Positions 17,776 through 25,491 are shown, numbered from the stretch's first letter. The stretch: DNA of 64,000 nucleotides from Flavobacteriaceae bacterium PS02334 (GCA_029959295.1 JASCOH010000007.1:124001-188000); one strand, 5' to 3'. The notes: generated from the sequence alone by a model not told the origin. Program-made: numbers and translations.

Positions 17776-18177
17776 ATGAGTAGAATATTTTTATTTATTT
17801 TTATATTTTCTTCAACTGGAATGTACTCTCAATCTGATTTTGAAAAAACATTGAAAGCCGGCGAAGTATTAGTGAATGGATTATCTTTTTTCAAAAACGG
17901 AAAATCAGAAGTCAAATCATCTGAATCTAAAACTGTTGAAAGTATCTGTGTCAAAAATAAGATCTCAGAAAAAATAACGTTTATTTTGGCTGGAAAAGAT
18001 GAAGAAGGCAACGTTCAGAAAAAAGAATTAATAATCCAAAAAGACGGAAAAGAATGCATTTTTGAACTGCCAAAAGGCATTTATACTTATGAAATTGTCT
18101 TGCCAAACAAAGAAATTTTTAAAAAAGGCGAATACAAATTCAATGAAGACACGACAATAACAGTAAAAACTGAGTAA
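17776..18177 (+). CDS. Small secreted protein in the bacteriocin cassette
   Basis: The 133-residue protein has a signal peptide (FLFIFIFSSTGMYSQ) and a beta-rich mature part with two Cys (ESICVKN and KECIFE), which could form one disulfide. It starts 3 bp after the thioredoxin gene stop, so the two are probably translationally coupled, and it ends at the terminator before kinase 3. I do not recognise the family. Immunity, processing or an accessory envelope role are possible from position only. Confidence 0.72.
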   Translation: MSRIFLFIFIFSSTGMYSQSDFEKTLKAGEVLVNGLSFFKNGKSEVKSSESKTVESICVKNKISEKITFILAGKDEEGNVQKKELIIQKDGKECIFELPKGIYTYEIVLPNKEIFKKGEYKFNEDTTITVKTE

Positions 18178-18195
18178 AATTTAAATTCTTTAAAA

Positions 18196-18223
18196 GCCTT
18201 TGGTAACTCCAAGGGCTTTTTTT
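18196..18223 (+). terminator. Terminator ending the bacteriocin cassette
   Basis: GCCTTTGG, loop TAACT, CCAAGGGC and seven T residues form an 8-bp stem with one G-U pair, 18 bp after the cassette's last stop. It is nearly identical to the terminator at 13467. Confidence 0.85.
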
Positions 18224-18239
18224 ATGCCAATAGTTTTAC

Positions 18240-18247
18240 TATTTTTG
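18240..18247 (+). promoter_or_regulatory. -7 box of kinase 3
   Basis: TATTTTTG lies 17 bp before the TTG start, identical in sequence and spacing to the kinase 2 promoter. Confidence 0.6.
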
Positions 18248-18264
18248 AAAAAAACTTCAGGCTA

Positions 18265-20286
18265 TTGAAAAAACATCACTACTTATTTTTCATTATAGGT
18301 CTACTATTAATCGGATGTTCCGATAAGAAAAAGAATTTTACTGAAGGAAAGAACTCAGATAGCCTTAACACCTACTTAGCGATAGCTGATAAAGATACTG
18401 TTGACGTCAAAAAGAGAATAGAATTTAACAACAAGGCATTAGAGATTCTCTTCAATCAAGAAAATGACTCATTAAATAGGGAGAACCTATTTTTGGTTGC
18501 CAATCGATTTTTTAACATGAATCAACTTGAAGAGTATTTCAAAGTAACAAAAATTATATCTCAGAATTCTATAGCCGCAAAAGACAATCAAAATATTGCA
18601 AAAGCATATTCCTATCTAGGAGATTATTATGCCGGCAATTCTAAAAAAGACAGTGCCTTTTTATACTACACTAAAGCCGAAAAAATTTATATCAAATTAA
18701 AAGATAATGTTAATTTAGGAAGCACTTATGTCAGTATGGCTCTTGTTCAAAATTATGAAAGTGATTTTTTAGGAAGTCAACTTTCAGCAGTAAAAGCTTT
18801 AAATATTTTGAGAGGGACAGAAAGTAATGCTAAGATATATGAAGCTTACAATATATTGGGAGTTACATCTTATGGATTAAAAGACTATGGAAAAGCTATT
18901 GAGTACCATACAAAAGCACTAAATTTAGCAGAAGAAAAAAATCTCACAACCTATCATGAAAAAGCAAGTTCACTAAATAATTTAGGTAGTGTTTATCAAG
19001 AGCAAAACAAACATGAACTAGCAATTTCTAGATTTAAGGAAGCTCTTAAAAACAAGCAATTGTTTATAGACAAACCCAAATTATATGCAACTTTAATTGA
19101 CAACTTAGCCTATTCCAAACTTAAACTTAAAGATTTCCAACAACTTCCTGAATTATTTTATAAATCCCTCAGAATTCGAGACAGTATAAATATAAAGTCA
19201 GCCGTGGCCTATACCAAAAATCACCTTTCAGAATTTTATGCCATAAAAAATGATACAATAAAAGCCAAAAAATTTGCAAAAGAAGCTCTTGAACTTTCAA
19301 AAGCCATTAAAAGCGCTCCTGATATGCTGTTGTCTTTAAAACAAATGGGAATTGTGGATCCCGAAAATGCTTCATTTTATTCAAACGAATACATCAGAAT
19401 AAACGATAGTCTCCAACAAGCCGAAAGAAGATCAAAAGATAAATTTGCACGAATCAGTTTTGAAACTGATGAATACATTCTCCAAAATGATAAATTGACA
19501 GAACAAAACAGAAAAATAATTTTTTCTGCGATAATTCTAATACTTTTCGGAACTTTGATTTTTGTCATAAAAAACCAGCGTTCAAAAAATAAAGAGTTCT
19601 TATTGAAGCAGGCACAGCAAAAAGCTAATGAAGAAATATATGACCTGATGCTTTTTCAACAAAAGAAAATTGAGGAAGGAAGAGCCGATGAAAAAGTCAG
19701 GATTGCACAAGAATTGCATGACGGAATTCTTGGAAGATTATTTGGTGCAAGGCTAAACTTAGACAGCTTGAACAAACGCCAAGATGAAGACGCAATGGCT
19801 TCACGAATTAATTTCATTGCTGAATTGAAGAGCATTGAACAAGATATTCGAGAAATTTCTCATGATTTGAGCAGAGAGAAAAACGAAGTGAATAATAACT
19901 TTATCGGTATCTTTAACAACTTAATTGAACAGCAGGAAAGCATTTCTGGCGCAAAGGTAAATTGCCACATCGACAAAGAAATTATCTGGGATAAGGTAGA
20001 GAACAATATTAAAATTAATTTATATAGAATTCTTCAAGAATCTTTGCAAAACATCAATAAATATGCACAGGCAGAAAATATTACGATTGAAATTTCAATA
20101 ATAGAAGAGCAATTATCAGTTATAATTTCTGACGACGGAATTGGCTTTTCAGTAAGTAAAAAAAGCAAAGGAATCGGACTTAAAAATATAATTTCGCGAA
20201 CGCATGCGTGTGACGGCACTATAGACATCAAGTCAAAAATCAATAAAGGAACAACAATAAATATTAAGCTCCCAATCTACCAATAA
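18265..20286 (+). CDS. TPR sensor histidine kinase 3 (TTG start)
   Basis: The 673-residue kinase has an N-terminus identical to kinase 2 (lipobox GLLLIGC, Cys18), TPRs (about 55-398, e.g. GKAIEYHTKALNLAEEKN), one membrane span (about 414-434), HisKA_3 with His485 in AQELHDGILGRLFGARLN, and HATPase with QESLQNINKYAQAEN, SDDGIGFS and IGLKNI. The transmitter half differs clearly from kinases 1 and 2 (DEKVRIAQEL, then EISHDLSREKNEV), so it probably talks to a different regulator. Its partner is the regulator gene 11 bp downstream. The sensor half is paralogous to kinase 2, so both may detect related signals. Confidence 0.92.
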   Translation: MKKHHYLFFIIGLLLIGCSDKKKNFTEGKNSDSLNTYLAIADKDTVDVKKRIEFNNKALEILFNQENDSLNRENLFLVANRFFNMNQLEEYFKVTKIISQNSIAAKDNQNIAKAYSYLGDYYAGNSKKDSAFLYYTKAEKIYIKLKDNVNLGSTYVSMALVQNYESDFLGSQLSAVKALNILRGTESNAKIYEAYNILGVTSYGLKDYGKAIEYHTKALNLAEEKNLTTYHEKASSLNNLGSVYQEQNKHELAISRFKEALKNKQLFIDKPKLYATLIDNLAYSKLKLKDFQQLPELFYKSLRIRDSINIKSAVAYTKNHLSEFYAIKNDTIKAKKFAKEALELSKAIKSAPDMLLSLKQMGIVDPENASFYSNEYIRINDSLQQAERRSKDKFARISFETDEYILQNDKLTEQNRKIIFSAIILILFGTLIFVIKNQRSKNKEFLLKQAQQKANEEIYDLMLFQQKKIEEGRADEKVRIAQELHDGILGRLFGARLNLDSLNKRQDEDAMASRINFIAELKSIEQDIREISHDLSREKNEVNNNFIGIFNNLIEQQESISGAKVNCHIDKEIIWDKVENNIKINLYRILQESLQNINKYAQAENITIEISIIEEQLSVIISDDGIGFSVSKKSKGIGLKNIISRTHACDGTIDIKSKINKGTTINIKLPIYQ

Positions 20287-20297
20287 ACACAAACAAC

Positions 20298-20969
20298 ATG
20301 ACTAAAAAATTGAACATTCTTATTGTAGACGACCATCCTTTTATTATTGAAGCCTACAAAAACACGATTGCCGGGTATCATCCTTCTGAATTTGAATTCA
20401 ACATTACCCAAGCAAATGACTGCAAATCAGCATACAATATTATTACAAATCCGGATGTGGCTTCTTATGATGTAGCTTTTTTTGACATCAGCATGCCTGC
20501 ATACGAAGAGAAAAATATTTTATCGGGAGAAGATTTGGCAAAACTTATGAAAAAGACATTGCCAAACTGCAGAATTATTCTTTTGACAATGCATACAGAA
20601 TCGCTTAAAATCAATAATATAATCAAGACTATAAATCCAAACGGACTCATTATTAAAAATGATTTGACATTTGACGAGCTCTTGAATGCCTTTGACAAAA
20701 TTTTAAAAAACGAGAATTATTATAGCCAAACTGTCGTAAAATTTGTAAGCCAAAACACAGGAGAAAATGCACTTATTGACGAATTTGACCGTCAGATTTT
20801 GCACCATCTTTCGAGAGGTGTCAAAACAAAAAATATTCCGTTGCACACTTCGCTTTCACTCAGCGCAATTGAAAAAAGAAAATTAAATTTAAAGGAATTA
20901 TTCGACATAAGAGACGGAGGCGACGATGAAGACCTTTTGCGAGAGGCAAGAAACAGGGGATTCGTATAA
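20298..20969 (+). CDS. LuxR-type response regulator, partner of kinase 3
   Basis: The 223-residue regulator is paralogous to the one at 15535. The receiver is intact: D11/D12 (IVDDHPFI), phosphoacceptor Asp63 (AFFDISMP), Thr97 (LLTMHT) and Lys120 (IIKND). The output domain (about 158-210; FDRQILHHLSRGVKTKNI, then SAIEKRKLNLK) has the same atypical LuxR-like form. Both regulators share a receiver insertion ending in SGEDL. It follows kinase 3 after 11 bp and is the last gene of the island. Confidence 0.9.
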   Translation: MTKKLNILIVDDHPFIIEAYKNTIAGYHPSEFEFNITQANDCKSAYNIITNPDVASYDVAFFDISMPAYEEKNILSGEDLAKLMKKTLPNCRIILLTMHTESLKINNIIKTINPNGLIIKNDLTFDELLNAFDKILKNENYYSQTVVKFVSQNTGENALIDEFDRQILHHLSRGVKTKNIPLHTSLSLSAIEKRKLNLKELFDIRDGGDDEDLLREARNRGFV

Positions 20970-21168
20970 AAAAAAGGAAAAGCCGTAAAAAATATGCGGG
21001 AAAACCGTAATGAACTTATTGTGCTTTGCTATTATCTTTACAGTGTAATCAAAGTAAATTTTTTCTCAAAAACGAAACACAAAATAGCAATTGTTTGAAT
21101 CACCCTTTTATCCCCAAATCGGCGAATCTAAAAAACTTAATCCGCTTTTTTGATTTCAAAATTTATTA
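20970..21168 (+). other. Untranslated stretch after the last island gene
   Basis: There is no credible ORF. The terminator at 21169 is 200 bp after the regulator stop, so the transcript has either a long 3' region or a separate small RNA ending there. A weak TATCTTTA (21033-21040) is the only promoter-like element. Confidence 0.35.
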
Positions 21169-21200
21169 AGCGGCACTTCCCTAAGGTGTCGCTTTTTTTT
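21169..21200 (+). terminator. Terminator at the end of the island
   Basis: AGCGGCAC, a 9-nt loop, GTGTCGCT and eight T residues form an 8-bp stem with one G-U pair. Confidence 0.8.
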
Positions 21201-21217
21201 GCAGTAATTTCAAATAA

Positions 21218-21254
21218 AAAAAAATCCCGATTACAAAAGCAATCGGGATTTTTA
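21218..21254. terminator. Terminator of the cyclophilin-FKBP gene
   Basis: An A-run, ATCCCGATT, loop ACAAAAGC, AATCGGGAT and a T-run form a perfect 9-bp stem, 15 bp after the minus-strand stop at 21269. A and T tracts on both sides make it bidirectional. Confidence 0.85.
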
Positions 21255-21268
21255 TATTTAGAAATGAA

Positions 21269-22201
21269 TTATTTCACGTCCATCAATTCTACATCAAAAA
21301 TCAAAGTTGCATTTGGTGGAATCGCTCCGCCAGCACCACGAGATCCGTAACCTAAATGTGACGGAATTACGAAACGCGCTTTGTCTCCAACTTGCAACAA
21401 TGCAATTCCTTCATCCCAGCCTTCGATTACATTTCCTCTTCCTAATGGAAATTCGATCGGTTTTTTTCTTGGATACGAAGAATCAAAAACTTTTCCGTCT
21501 TCCAATTGTCCAGTATAATGAACAGAAACCGTTTTGCCGTTTTCTGCTTTTTTGCCGTTTCCTTTTTGGATCATTTTATAACGAAGTCCGCTTTCTGTTT
21601 TTTCAAAACCAGCAGCCAATTTTTCCATTTTAGCTTCTGCTTCCTCTTTAACTTTTGCTTCGCGTTTTGCACGAGAACCTTCAAAAACTCTGAACGCTTC
21701 AATGGCATTCCAGTTTTTTGCTTCTTCGCCTTCGCGGATGATTTCAATGCTTTCGATTTCATCACCTTGAGCAACAGCATCAACAACATCTTGACCTTCA
21801 ACAACGTGACCAAAAACAGTATGTTTGTTATCTAGCCAATCTGTCGGGATGTGCGTAATGAAAAATTGAGAACCGTTTGAACCCGGACCTGAATTTGCCA
21901 TTGACAAAACTCCTGGCTTGTTGTGTCTTAATTCTGGGTGGAATTCATCATCAAATTGATAACCCGGCCCGCCAGTTCCAGTTCCTTGAGGACAGCCTCC
22001 TTGAATCATGAAATCAGGAATTACACGGTGAAATTTTAATCCGTCATAAAACGGTTTTCCTTGTGGTCTTGATTTGTTTTCTAAATTTCCTTCTGCCAAT
22101 CCAACGAAGTTTCCAACAGTTCCTGGTGTTTTATCGTGAGTCAATTTCACTAAAATCGAACCTTTTGGAGTATTGAATTTTGCGTATATTCCGTTTTCCA
22201 T
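21269..22201 (-). CDS. Bifunctional peptidyl-prolyl isomerase (cyclophilin-FKBP fusion)
   Basis: The 310-residue protein joins two unrelated prolyl isomerase folds. The N-terminal cyclophilin (about 1-150) has FHRVIPDFMIQGGCPQGTG, SMANSGPGSNGSQFFI and WLDNKHTVFG. A charged helical linker (about 160-205, with EAKVKEEAEAKMEK) follows. The C-terminal FKBP domain (about 210-310) has VSVHYTGQLEDGKVFDSS, VIEGWDEGI and HLGYGSRGAGGAIPPNATL. There is no signal peptide, so it is a cytoplasmic folding catalyst. I chose ATG 22201 (MENGIYAKFN) because a minus-strand TAATTTTG box at 22226-22233 overlaps the alternative upstream start. Dual-family immunophilins of this order are known in flavobacteria and spirochaetes. 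Confidence 0.93.
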   Translation of the reverse strand: MENGIYAKFNTPKGSILVKLTHDKTPGTVGNFVGLAEGNLENKSRPQGKPFYDGLKFHRVIPDFMIQGGCPQGTGTGGPGYQFDDEFHPELRHNKPGVLSMANSGPGSNGSQFFITHIPTDWLDNKHTVFGHVVEGQDVVDAVAQGDEIESIEIIREGEEAKNWNAIEAFRVFEGSRAKREAKVKEEAEAKMEKLAAGFEKTESGLRYKMIQKGNGKKAENGKTVSVHYTGQLEDGKVFDSSYPRKKPIEFPLGRGNVIEGWDEGIALLQVGDKARFVIPSHLGYGSRGAGGAIPPNATLIFDVELMDVK

Positions 22202-22225
22202 CTTATTTGTTTTATTTTGAATTGG

Positions 22226-22233
22226 CAAAATTA
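22226..22233 (-). promoter_or_regulatory. -7 box of the cyclophilin-FKBP gene
   Basis: TAATTTTG on the minus strand lies 24 bp before ATG 22201 and covers the more distal start at 22228, which it argues against. Confidence 0.55.
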
Positions 22234-22300
22234 CGAATTAAAATGTGAAAATAAATACAAAATACACCCCTATCTCGAACAAACAAACTCAGTATTTGTT

Positions 22301-22308
22301 TAAATTTG
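22301..22308 (+). promoter_or_regulatory. -7 box of the DUF1569 gene
   Basis: TAAATTTG matches TAnnTTTG, 49 bp before ATG 22358. Confidence 0.55.
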
Positions 22309-22357
22309 CAACACAGAAAAAACCATTTATCTGTTTATAAATAAAACCATCCAACTT

Positions 22358-22807
22358 ATGAGCAGCGTTTTTCATCCAGAAGGAAATCAAAAAATAATAG
22401 AGCGAATCAATAGCTTGACACCAATTACGCATAACGAATGGGGAACGATGAACGTGAGCCAAATGCTAGTTCATTGCCAGATGCCAATAAAAGTTGCGTT
22501 TGGAGAAATGCAAATAAAAGCTGGCTTGATCACTTCTTTCTTTGCTAAATTCATTAAGAAAAGCTTTACCGGAAACGCTCCGTTAAGAAGAGATTTGCCA
22601 ACCGCAAAAGAATTTGTAATTAAAGGGCATCCTGATTTTGAAGAATCAAAAGCCGTTTTAGTGCAGATGATTTCAAAATTTGCAGAAGAAGGCCCGAATT
22701 GTATCAAAAACAGAAAACATCCTTATTTCGGAGAATTGAACGATGAAGAATGGGGCCATTTGCACTGGAAACATTTAGATCACCATTTGAAGCAATTTGG
22801 AGCTTAA
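22358..22807 (+). CDS. DUF1569 (DinB-like) protein
   Basis: The 149-residue protein matches DUF1569, a DinB/YfiT-like four-helix bundle that often binds a metal through spaced His residues. Visible candidates are His in MLVHCQMPI, HPYFGEL and HLHWKHLDHHL. The substrate is unknown; related proteins are thiol-dependent transferases, but this is not established here. The gene is flanked by its own promoter box and a strong terminator. Confidence 0.82.
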   Translation: MSSVFHPEGNQKIIERINSLTPITHNEWGTMNVSQMLVHCQMPIKVAFGEMQIKAGLITSFFAKFIKKSFTGNAPLRRDLPTAKEFVIKGHPDFEESKAVLVQMISKFAEEGPNCIKNRKHPYFGELNDEEWGHLHWKHLDHHLKQFGA

Positions 22808-22810
22808 AAC

Positions 22811-22857
22811 AAAAAAGCAGATTTAGGAAAGGAATTTTCTAAATCTGCTTTTTTTTA
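22811..22857. terminator. Terminator between the DUF1569 and sterol desaturase genes
   Basis: AAAGCAGATTTAG and its complement CTAAATCTGCTTT form a 13-bp stem around a 12-nt loop, flanked by A and T runs. It serves both convergent genes. Confidence 0.85.
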
Positions 22858-22864
22858 TAAAATA

Positions 22865-24004
22865 TTATCTTTTAGAATATTCTTCCATTTTTAAATCATT
22901 ATCAAAAGGGCTTTTTGTAAAAGGATAAATCGCTTGCTTCAAATATCCTTTTGGATAATCAGCTTCAAGCAAACCAGTATCTTCTGGCCATTCGTCTTTT
23001 GGCAAATAATAAGTTCCAAACATTTTATCGATCAAAGGAAATATCGTTGCAAAGTTTTTGCCATAATGCTTAGGATTTTTGCAGTGATGCCAATGATGGT
23101 ATTGCGGTGTTGCAAAAATATATTTTATAAACCCAAAATTGATTCTAGTATTTGAATGTATCAAAACGGCGTGAATTGCCATAAAAATTACGTAGACATT
23201 AAAGGTAATCGTTGAAAATCCGAAGACATATAAAGGAACAAAAGCCATAGAACGTGTCACAAAAATATCTACAAAATGCGTTCTTGAGCCAGCAAGCCAG
23301 TCCATGTTTTCAGTCGAATGATGGATCGAATGAAAACGCCATAAGAAAGAATGATTGTGAAAAAATCTGTGCGTCCAATATTGAAATAAATCAGTGATGA
23401 AAAAGGCAAATAACAATTCTACTAAAAAAGGCAAGCTTTGCACCCATTCGTGAACGCCAGACAAACCAATCCATCCGAAGAAAATATTTGCTGGTTTTTG
23501 CGTAATTACACCGAAAAACTGTACCAATAAATGGCTTACTACAAAATAAACCAAGTCAGTTCTCCACTCTTCATGAAACGTTTTCTGGTCTTTTCTTTTC
23601 GGAAAAACCATTTCTATCGGAACAAAAATAACTGCCATCAGAAATAAATCAAGCAAAAGCCAGTCTAATCCCAAATGATATTTTGTTTCACCAACAGCAC
23701 GCGGATCTACATCAAAACCGCCTAAAACAATGGTTGCAATACAAAATACGATTCCGATCAACGCCCATTTCTTTTTCTTGCTCAGCATAAAACTTACAAC
23801 GGCAAAAAACAAAGAAGCGATAATTACTGAGGTAAGCAAAATCTTCATCGACTCGCCCGTATAAATTTCCCTGAATTCAGGAGTCGTCAACCACTCGGGA
23901 TATTTAAAACAAAAAACACCTAAAAATGACATCAATCCCAAAAATATTGAAATGATGCCGCTAATTTTTCCTTCTCCGAATTTTACTGTCTGTTTGGTTT
24001 CCAT
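22865..24004 (-). CDS. Sterol desaturase/fatty acid hydroxylase family membrane protein
   Basis: The 379-residue integral membrane protein has a di-iron His-box module: HRFFHN (after QYWT), HSIHHST, and the later HYHHWHH-like segment FATPQYHHWHHC. Four hydrophobic spans precede it in residues 15-135. Members hydroxylate or desaturate lipids using oxygen; the bacterial substrate is unknown. The C-terminus is soluble (LPKDEWPEDTGLLEADYP). It is monocistronic with a minus-strand TATTTTTG box 26 bp upstream. Confidence 0.9.
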   Translation of the reverse strand: METKQTVKFGEGKISGIISIFLGLMSFLGVFCFKYPEWLTTPEFREIYTGESMKILLTSVIIASLFFAVVSFMLSKKKKWALIGIVFCIATIVLGGFDVDPRAVGETKYHLGLDWLLLDLFLMAVIFVPIEMVFPKRKDQKTFHEEWRTDLVYFVVSHLLVQFFGVITQKPANIFFGWIGLSGVHEWVQSLPFLVELLFAFFITDLFQYWTHRFFHNHSFLWRFHSIHHSTENMDWLAGSRTHFVDIFVTRSMAFVPLYVFGFSTITFNVYVIFMAIHAVLIHSNTRINFGFIKYIFATPQYHHWHHCKNPKHYGKNFATIFPLIDKMFGTYYLPKDEWPEDTGLLEADYPKGYLKQAIYPFTKSPFDNDLKMEEYSKR

Positions 24005-24029
24005 AAATTAAATTTTAACAATTAGAGAG

Positions 24030-24037
24030 CAAAAATA
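24030..24037 (-). promoter_or_regulatory. -7 box of the sterol desaturase gene
   Basis: TATTTTTG on the minus strand has a TTG (24055-24057) 17 bp upstream of it and lies 26 bp before ATG 24004. Confidence 0.55.
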
Positions 24038-24065
24038 ACAAAATAGGAATACGGCAAACCAAACA

Positions 24066-24099
24066 TTGCGCTTTTCTAGTTTTTTTTCTGCTAAATTTG
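24066..24099 (+). promoter_or_regulatory. trmD promoter
   Basis: TTG (24066-24068), a 23-bp spacer and TAAATTTG (24092-24099) give the full -33/-7 arrangement, 25 bp before ATG 24125. Confidence 0.6.
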
Positions 24100-24124
24100 C
24101 AACATCAAACATTTGAATCCAAAA

Positions 24125-24802
24125 ATGAGAATCGATATTATTACGTTACTTCCCGAATTATTAAGAAGCCCGTTCGAAGCCTCAATCATGAAAAGAGCCA
24201 TCGATAAAGGTTTGGTGGAAGTTTATTTTCATAATTTAAGAGATTATACGACCAATAAACAAAAAAGCGTAGACGATTATCAATTTGGCGGAGGCGCCGG
24301 AATGGTAATGAACATTCAGCCTATCGACGATTGCATTTCTTTTTTGAAAAACGAACGTTCTTATGACGAAATCATTTATATGACGCCTGACGGAGAAACT
24401 TTAAATCAAGGAATGGCAAACCAAATGTCGTCGCTTGAAAACATAATTATTCTGTGTGGCCATTATAAAGGTGTAGATCAAAGAGTCCGCGATAATTTTA
24501 TTACAAGAGAAATTTCTATCGGTGATTATGTTTTATCAGGAGGAGAATTAGGCGCAATTGTTTTATCAGATGCCTTGATTCGATTGATTCCAGGTGTTTT
24601 GACCGATGAAACTTCAGCATTGACAGATAGTTTTCAGGATAATTTGCTTTCACCGCCAATTTACACAAGGCCAGCAGATTACAAAGGCTGGAAAGTTCCA
24701 GATGTTTTGTTAAGCGGTCATGCGAAAAAAATTGAGCAATGGCGAGAAGATATGGCCTTTGAGCACACGAAAAATAGAAGACCTGATTTGCTTGACAAAT
24801 AA
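24125..24802 (+). CDS. trmD: tRNA (guanine(37)-N1)-methyltransferase
   Basis: TrmD methylates G37 of tRNAs read by CCN, CUN and CGG codons, preventing +1 frameshifts. I start at ATG 24125 ([13 protein letters not shown]); an in-frame TTG 12 bp upstream adds only four residues. The 225-residue SPOUT-class enzyme shows [18 protein letters not shown] near the front, the AdoMet-binding knot [12 protein letters not shown] and [12 protein letters not shown], and [12 protein letters not shown] before the C-terminal helical domain. It precedes rplS as in many bacteria, but rpsP and rimM are not adjacent and a repeat-bearing gap separates the two genes. Confidence 0.96.
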   Translation: MRIDIITLLPELLRSPFEASIMKRAIDKGLVEVYFHNLRDYTTNKQKSVDDYQFGGGAGMVMNIQPIDDCISFLKNERSYDEIIYMTPDGETLNQGMANQMSSLENIIILCGHYKGVDQRVRDNFITREISIGDYVLSGGELGAIVLSDALIRLIPGVLTDETSALTDSFQDNLLSPPIYTRPADYKGWKVPDVLLSGHAKKIEQWREDMAFEHTKNRRPDLLDK

Positions 24803-24853
24803 TGAATTACGAATTACGGTAAATGCAAATTTTAAGATTGAGCTTTATTTGAA

Positions 24854-24951
24854 ATAATTCATAATTCATAATTCATAATTCATAATTCATAATTCATAAT
24901 TTTTTTTCTCCATAAGTAAAAAACTCATAATTCATAACTCATAATTCATAA
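24854..24951 (+). repeat. 7-bp tandem repeat (ATAATTC) between trmD and rplS
   Basis: Six perfect ATAATTC units plus ATAAT occupy 24854-24900. After a T-run, degenerate units (CATAATTCATAACTC) continue over 24923-24951. The array ends directly before the rplS -7 box at 24959. Confidence 0.9.
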
Positions 24952-24958
24952 CTTTTTA

Positions 24959-24966
24959 TACCTTTG
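24959..24966 (+). promoter_or_regulatory. -7 box of rplS
   Basis: TACCTTTG matches TAnnTTTG. A start about 7 bp downstream gives a leader of about 65 nt before ATG 25038. Confidence 0.6.
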
Positions 24967-25037
24967 CACCCACTTTGGACCAACCTCTGGCGAAAACCGC
25001 GTATGTTGCTCTAATTAAACTATTTAAATCGAACAAA

Positions 25038-25388
25038 ATGGCAGATTTGATGAAATTCGTTAATGACGAATTTGTAACAAGAAAAGAATTCCCAACTTTC
25101 GGAGCTGGAGACACAATCACAGTTTACTACGAAATTAAAGAGGGTGAAAAAACTAGAACTCAGTTCTTCAAAGGAGTTGTAATCCAAAGAAGAGGTTCTG
25201 GAGCTACTGAAACTTTTACAATCCGTAAAATGTCAGGTGCTGTTGGAGTTGAGCGTATCTTCCCAGTGAATATGCCAGCTTTACAAAAAGTTGAAATCAA
25301 CAAAACAGGTAAAGTTCGTAGAGCAAGAATTTTCTACTTCAGAGAACTTACTGGTAAAAAAGCTAGAATTAAAGACAGAAGAAGATAG
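25038..25388 (+). CDS. rplS: 50S ribosomal protein L19
   Basis: L19 sits at the 30S-50S interface. The 116-residue protein matches the family length and motifs: FGAGDTITVYYEIKEGEKTR, FKGVVIQRRGSGATETFTIR, GVGVERIFPV-like (GAVGVERIFPVNMP) and KVRRARIFYFRELTGKKARI. I use ATG 25038 (MADLMKFVNDEF); a longer in-frame extension from a TTG at 24975 lies in the leader and has no L19 homology. The gene has its own promoter box and a strong terminator. Confidence 0.97.
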   Translation: MADLMKFVNDEFVTRKEFPTFGAGDTITVYYEIKEGEKTRTQFFKGVVIQRRGSGATETFTIRKMSGAVGVERIFPVNMPALQKVEINKTGKVRRARIFYFRELTGKKARIKDRRR

Positions 25389-25406
25389 TCAACTATCTAT
25401 TTTTAT

Positions 25407-25439
25407 AAAAAATCCCGATGTATTTCGGGATTTTTTTTT
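25407..25439 (+). terminator. rplS terminator
   Basis: An A-run, ATCCCGA, loop TGTATT, TCGGGAT and nine T residues form a typical intrinsic terminator 18 bp after the stop. Confidence 0.85.
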
Positions 25440-25479
25440 GGTTTGATATATTGAATATCGTTGAATCTCAAATTTTTAC

Positions 25480-25487
25480 TATATTTG
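25480..25487 (+). promoter_or_regulatory. -7 box of the small two-gene cassette
   Basis: TATATTTG lies only 4 bp before ATG 25492, with a TTG at 25461-25463. Transcription would start at or near the ATG, so the first mRNA is probably leaderless. Confidence 0.55.
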
Positions 25488-25491
25488 TTTT

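Larger units (their letters stand above)
18196..18367 (+). repeat. 172-bp direct repeat, copy 2 (terminator, promoter, kinase 3 start)
   Basis: This is the second copy of the block at 13467-13638, with two mismatches that I can find. The shared part stops abruptly after the codons for NSDSL; the following codons differ. Confidence 0.9.

Noticed and set aside
24854-24951. CRISPR or origin iterons
   Set aside because: The 7-bp AT-only units lack spacers and there are no cas or replication genes nearby.
24975-25037. N-terminal extension of ribosomal protein L19
   Set aside because: It lies in the leader after the promoter, begins with TTG and has no L19 similarity.
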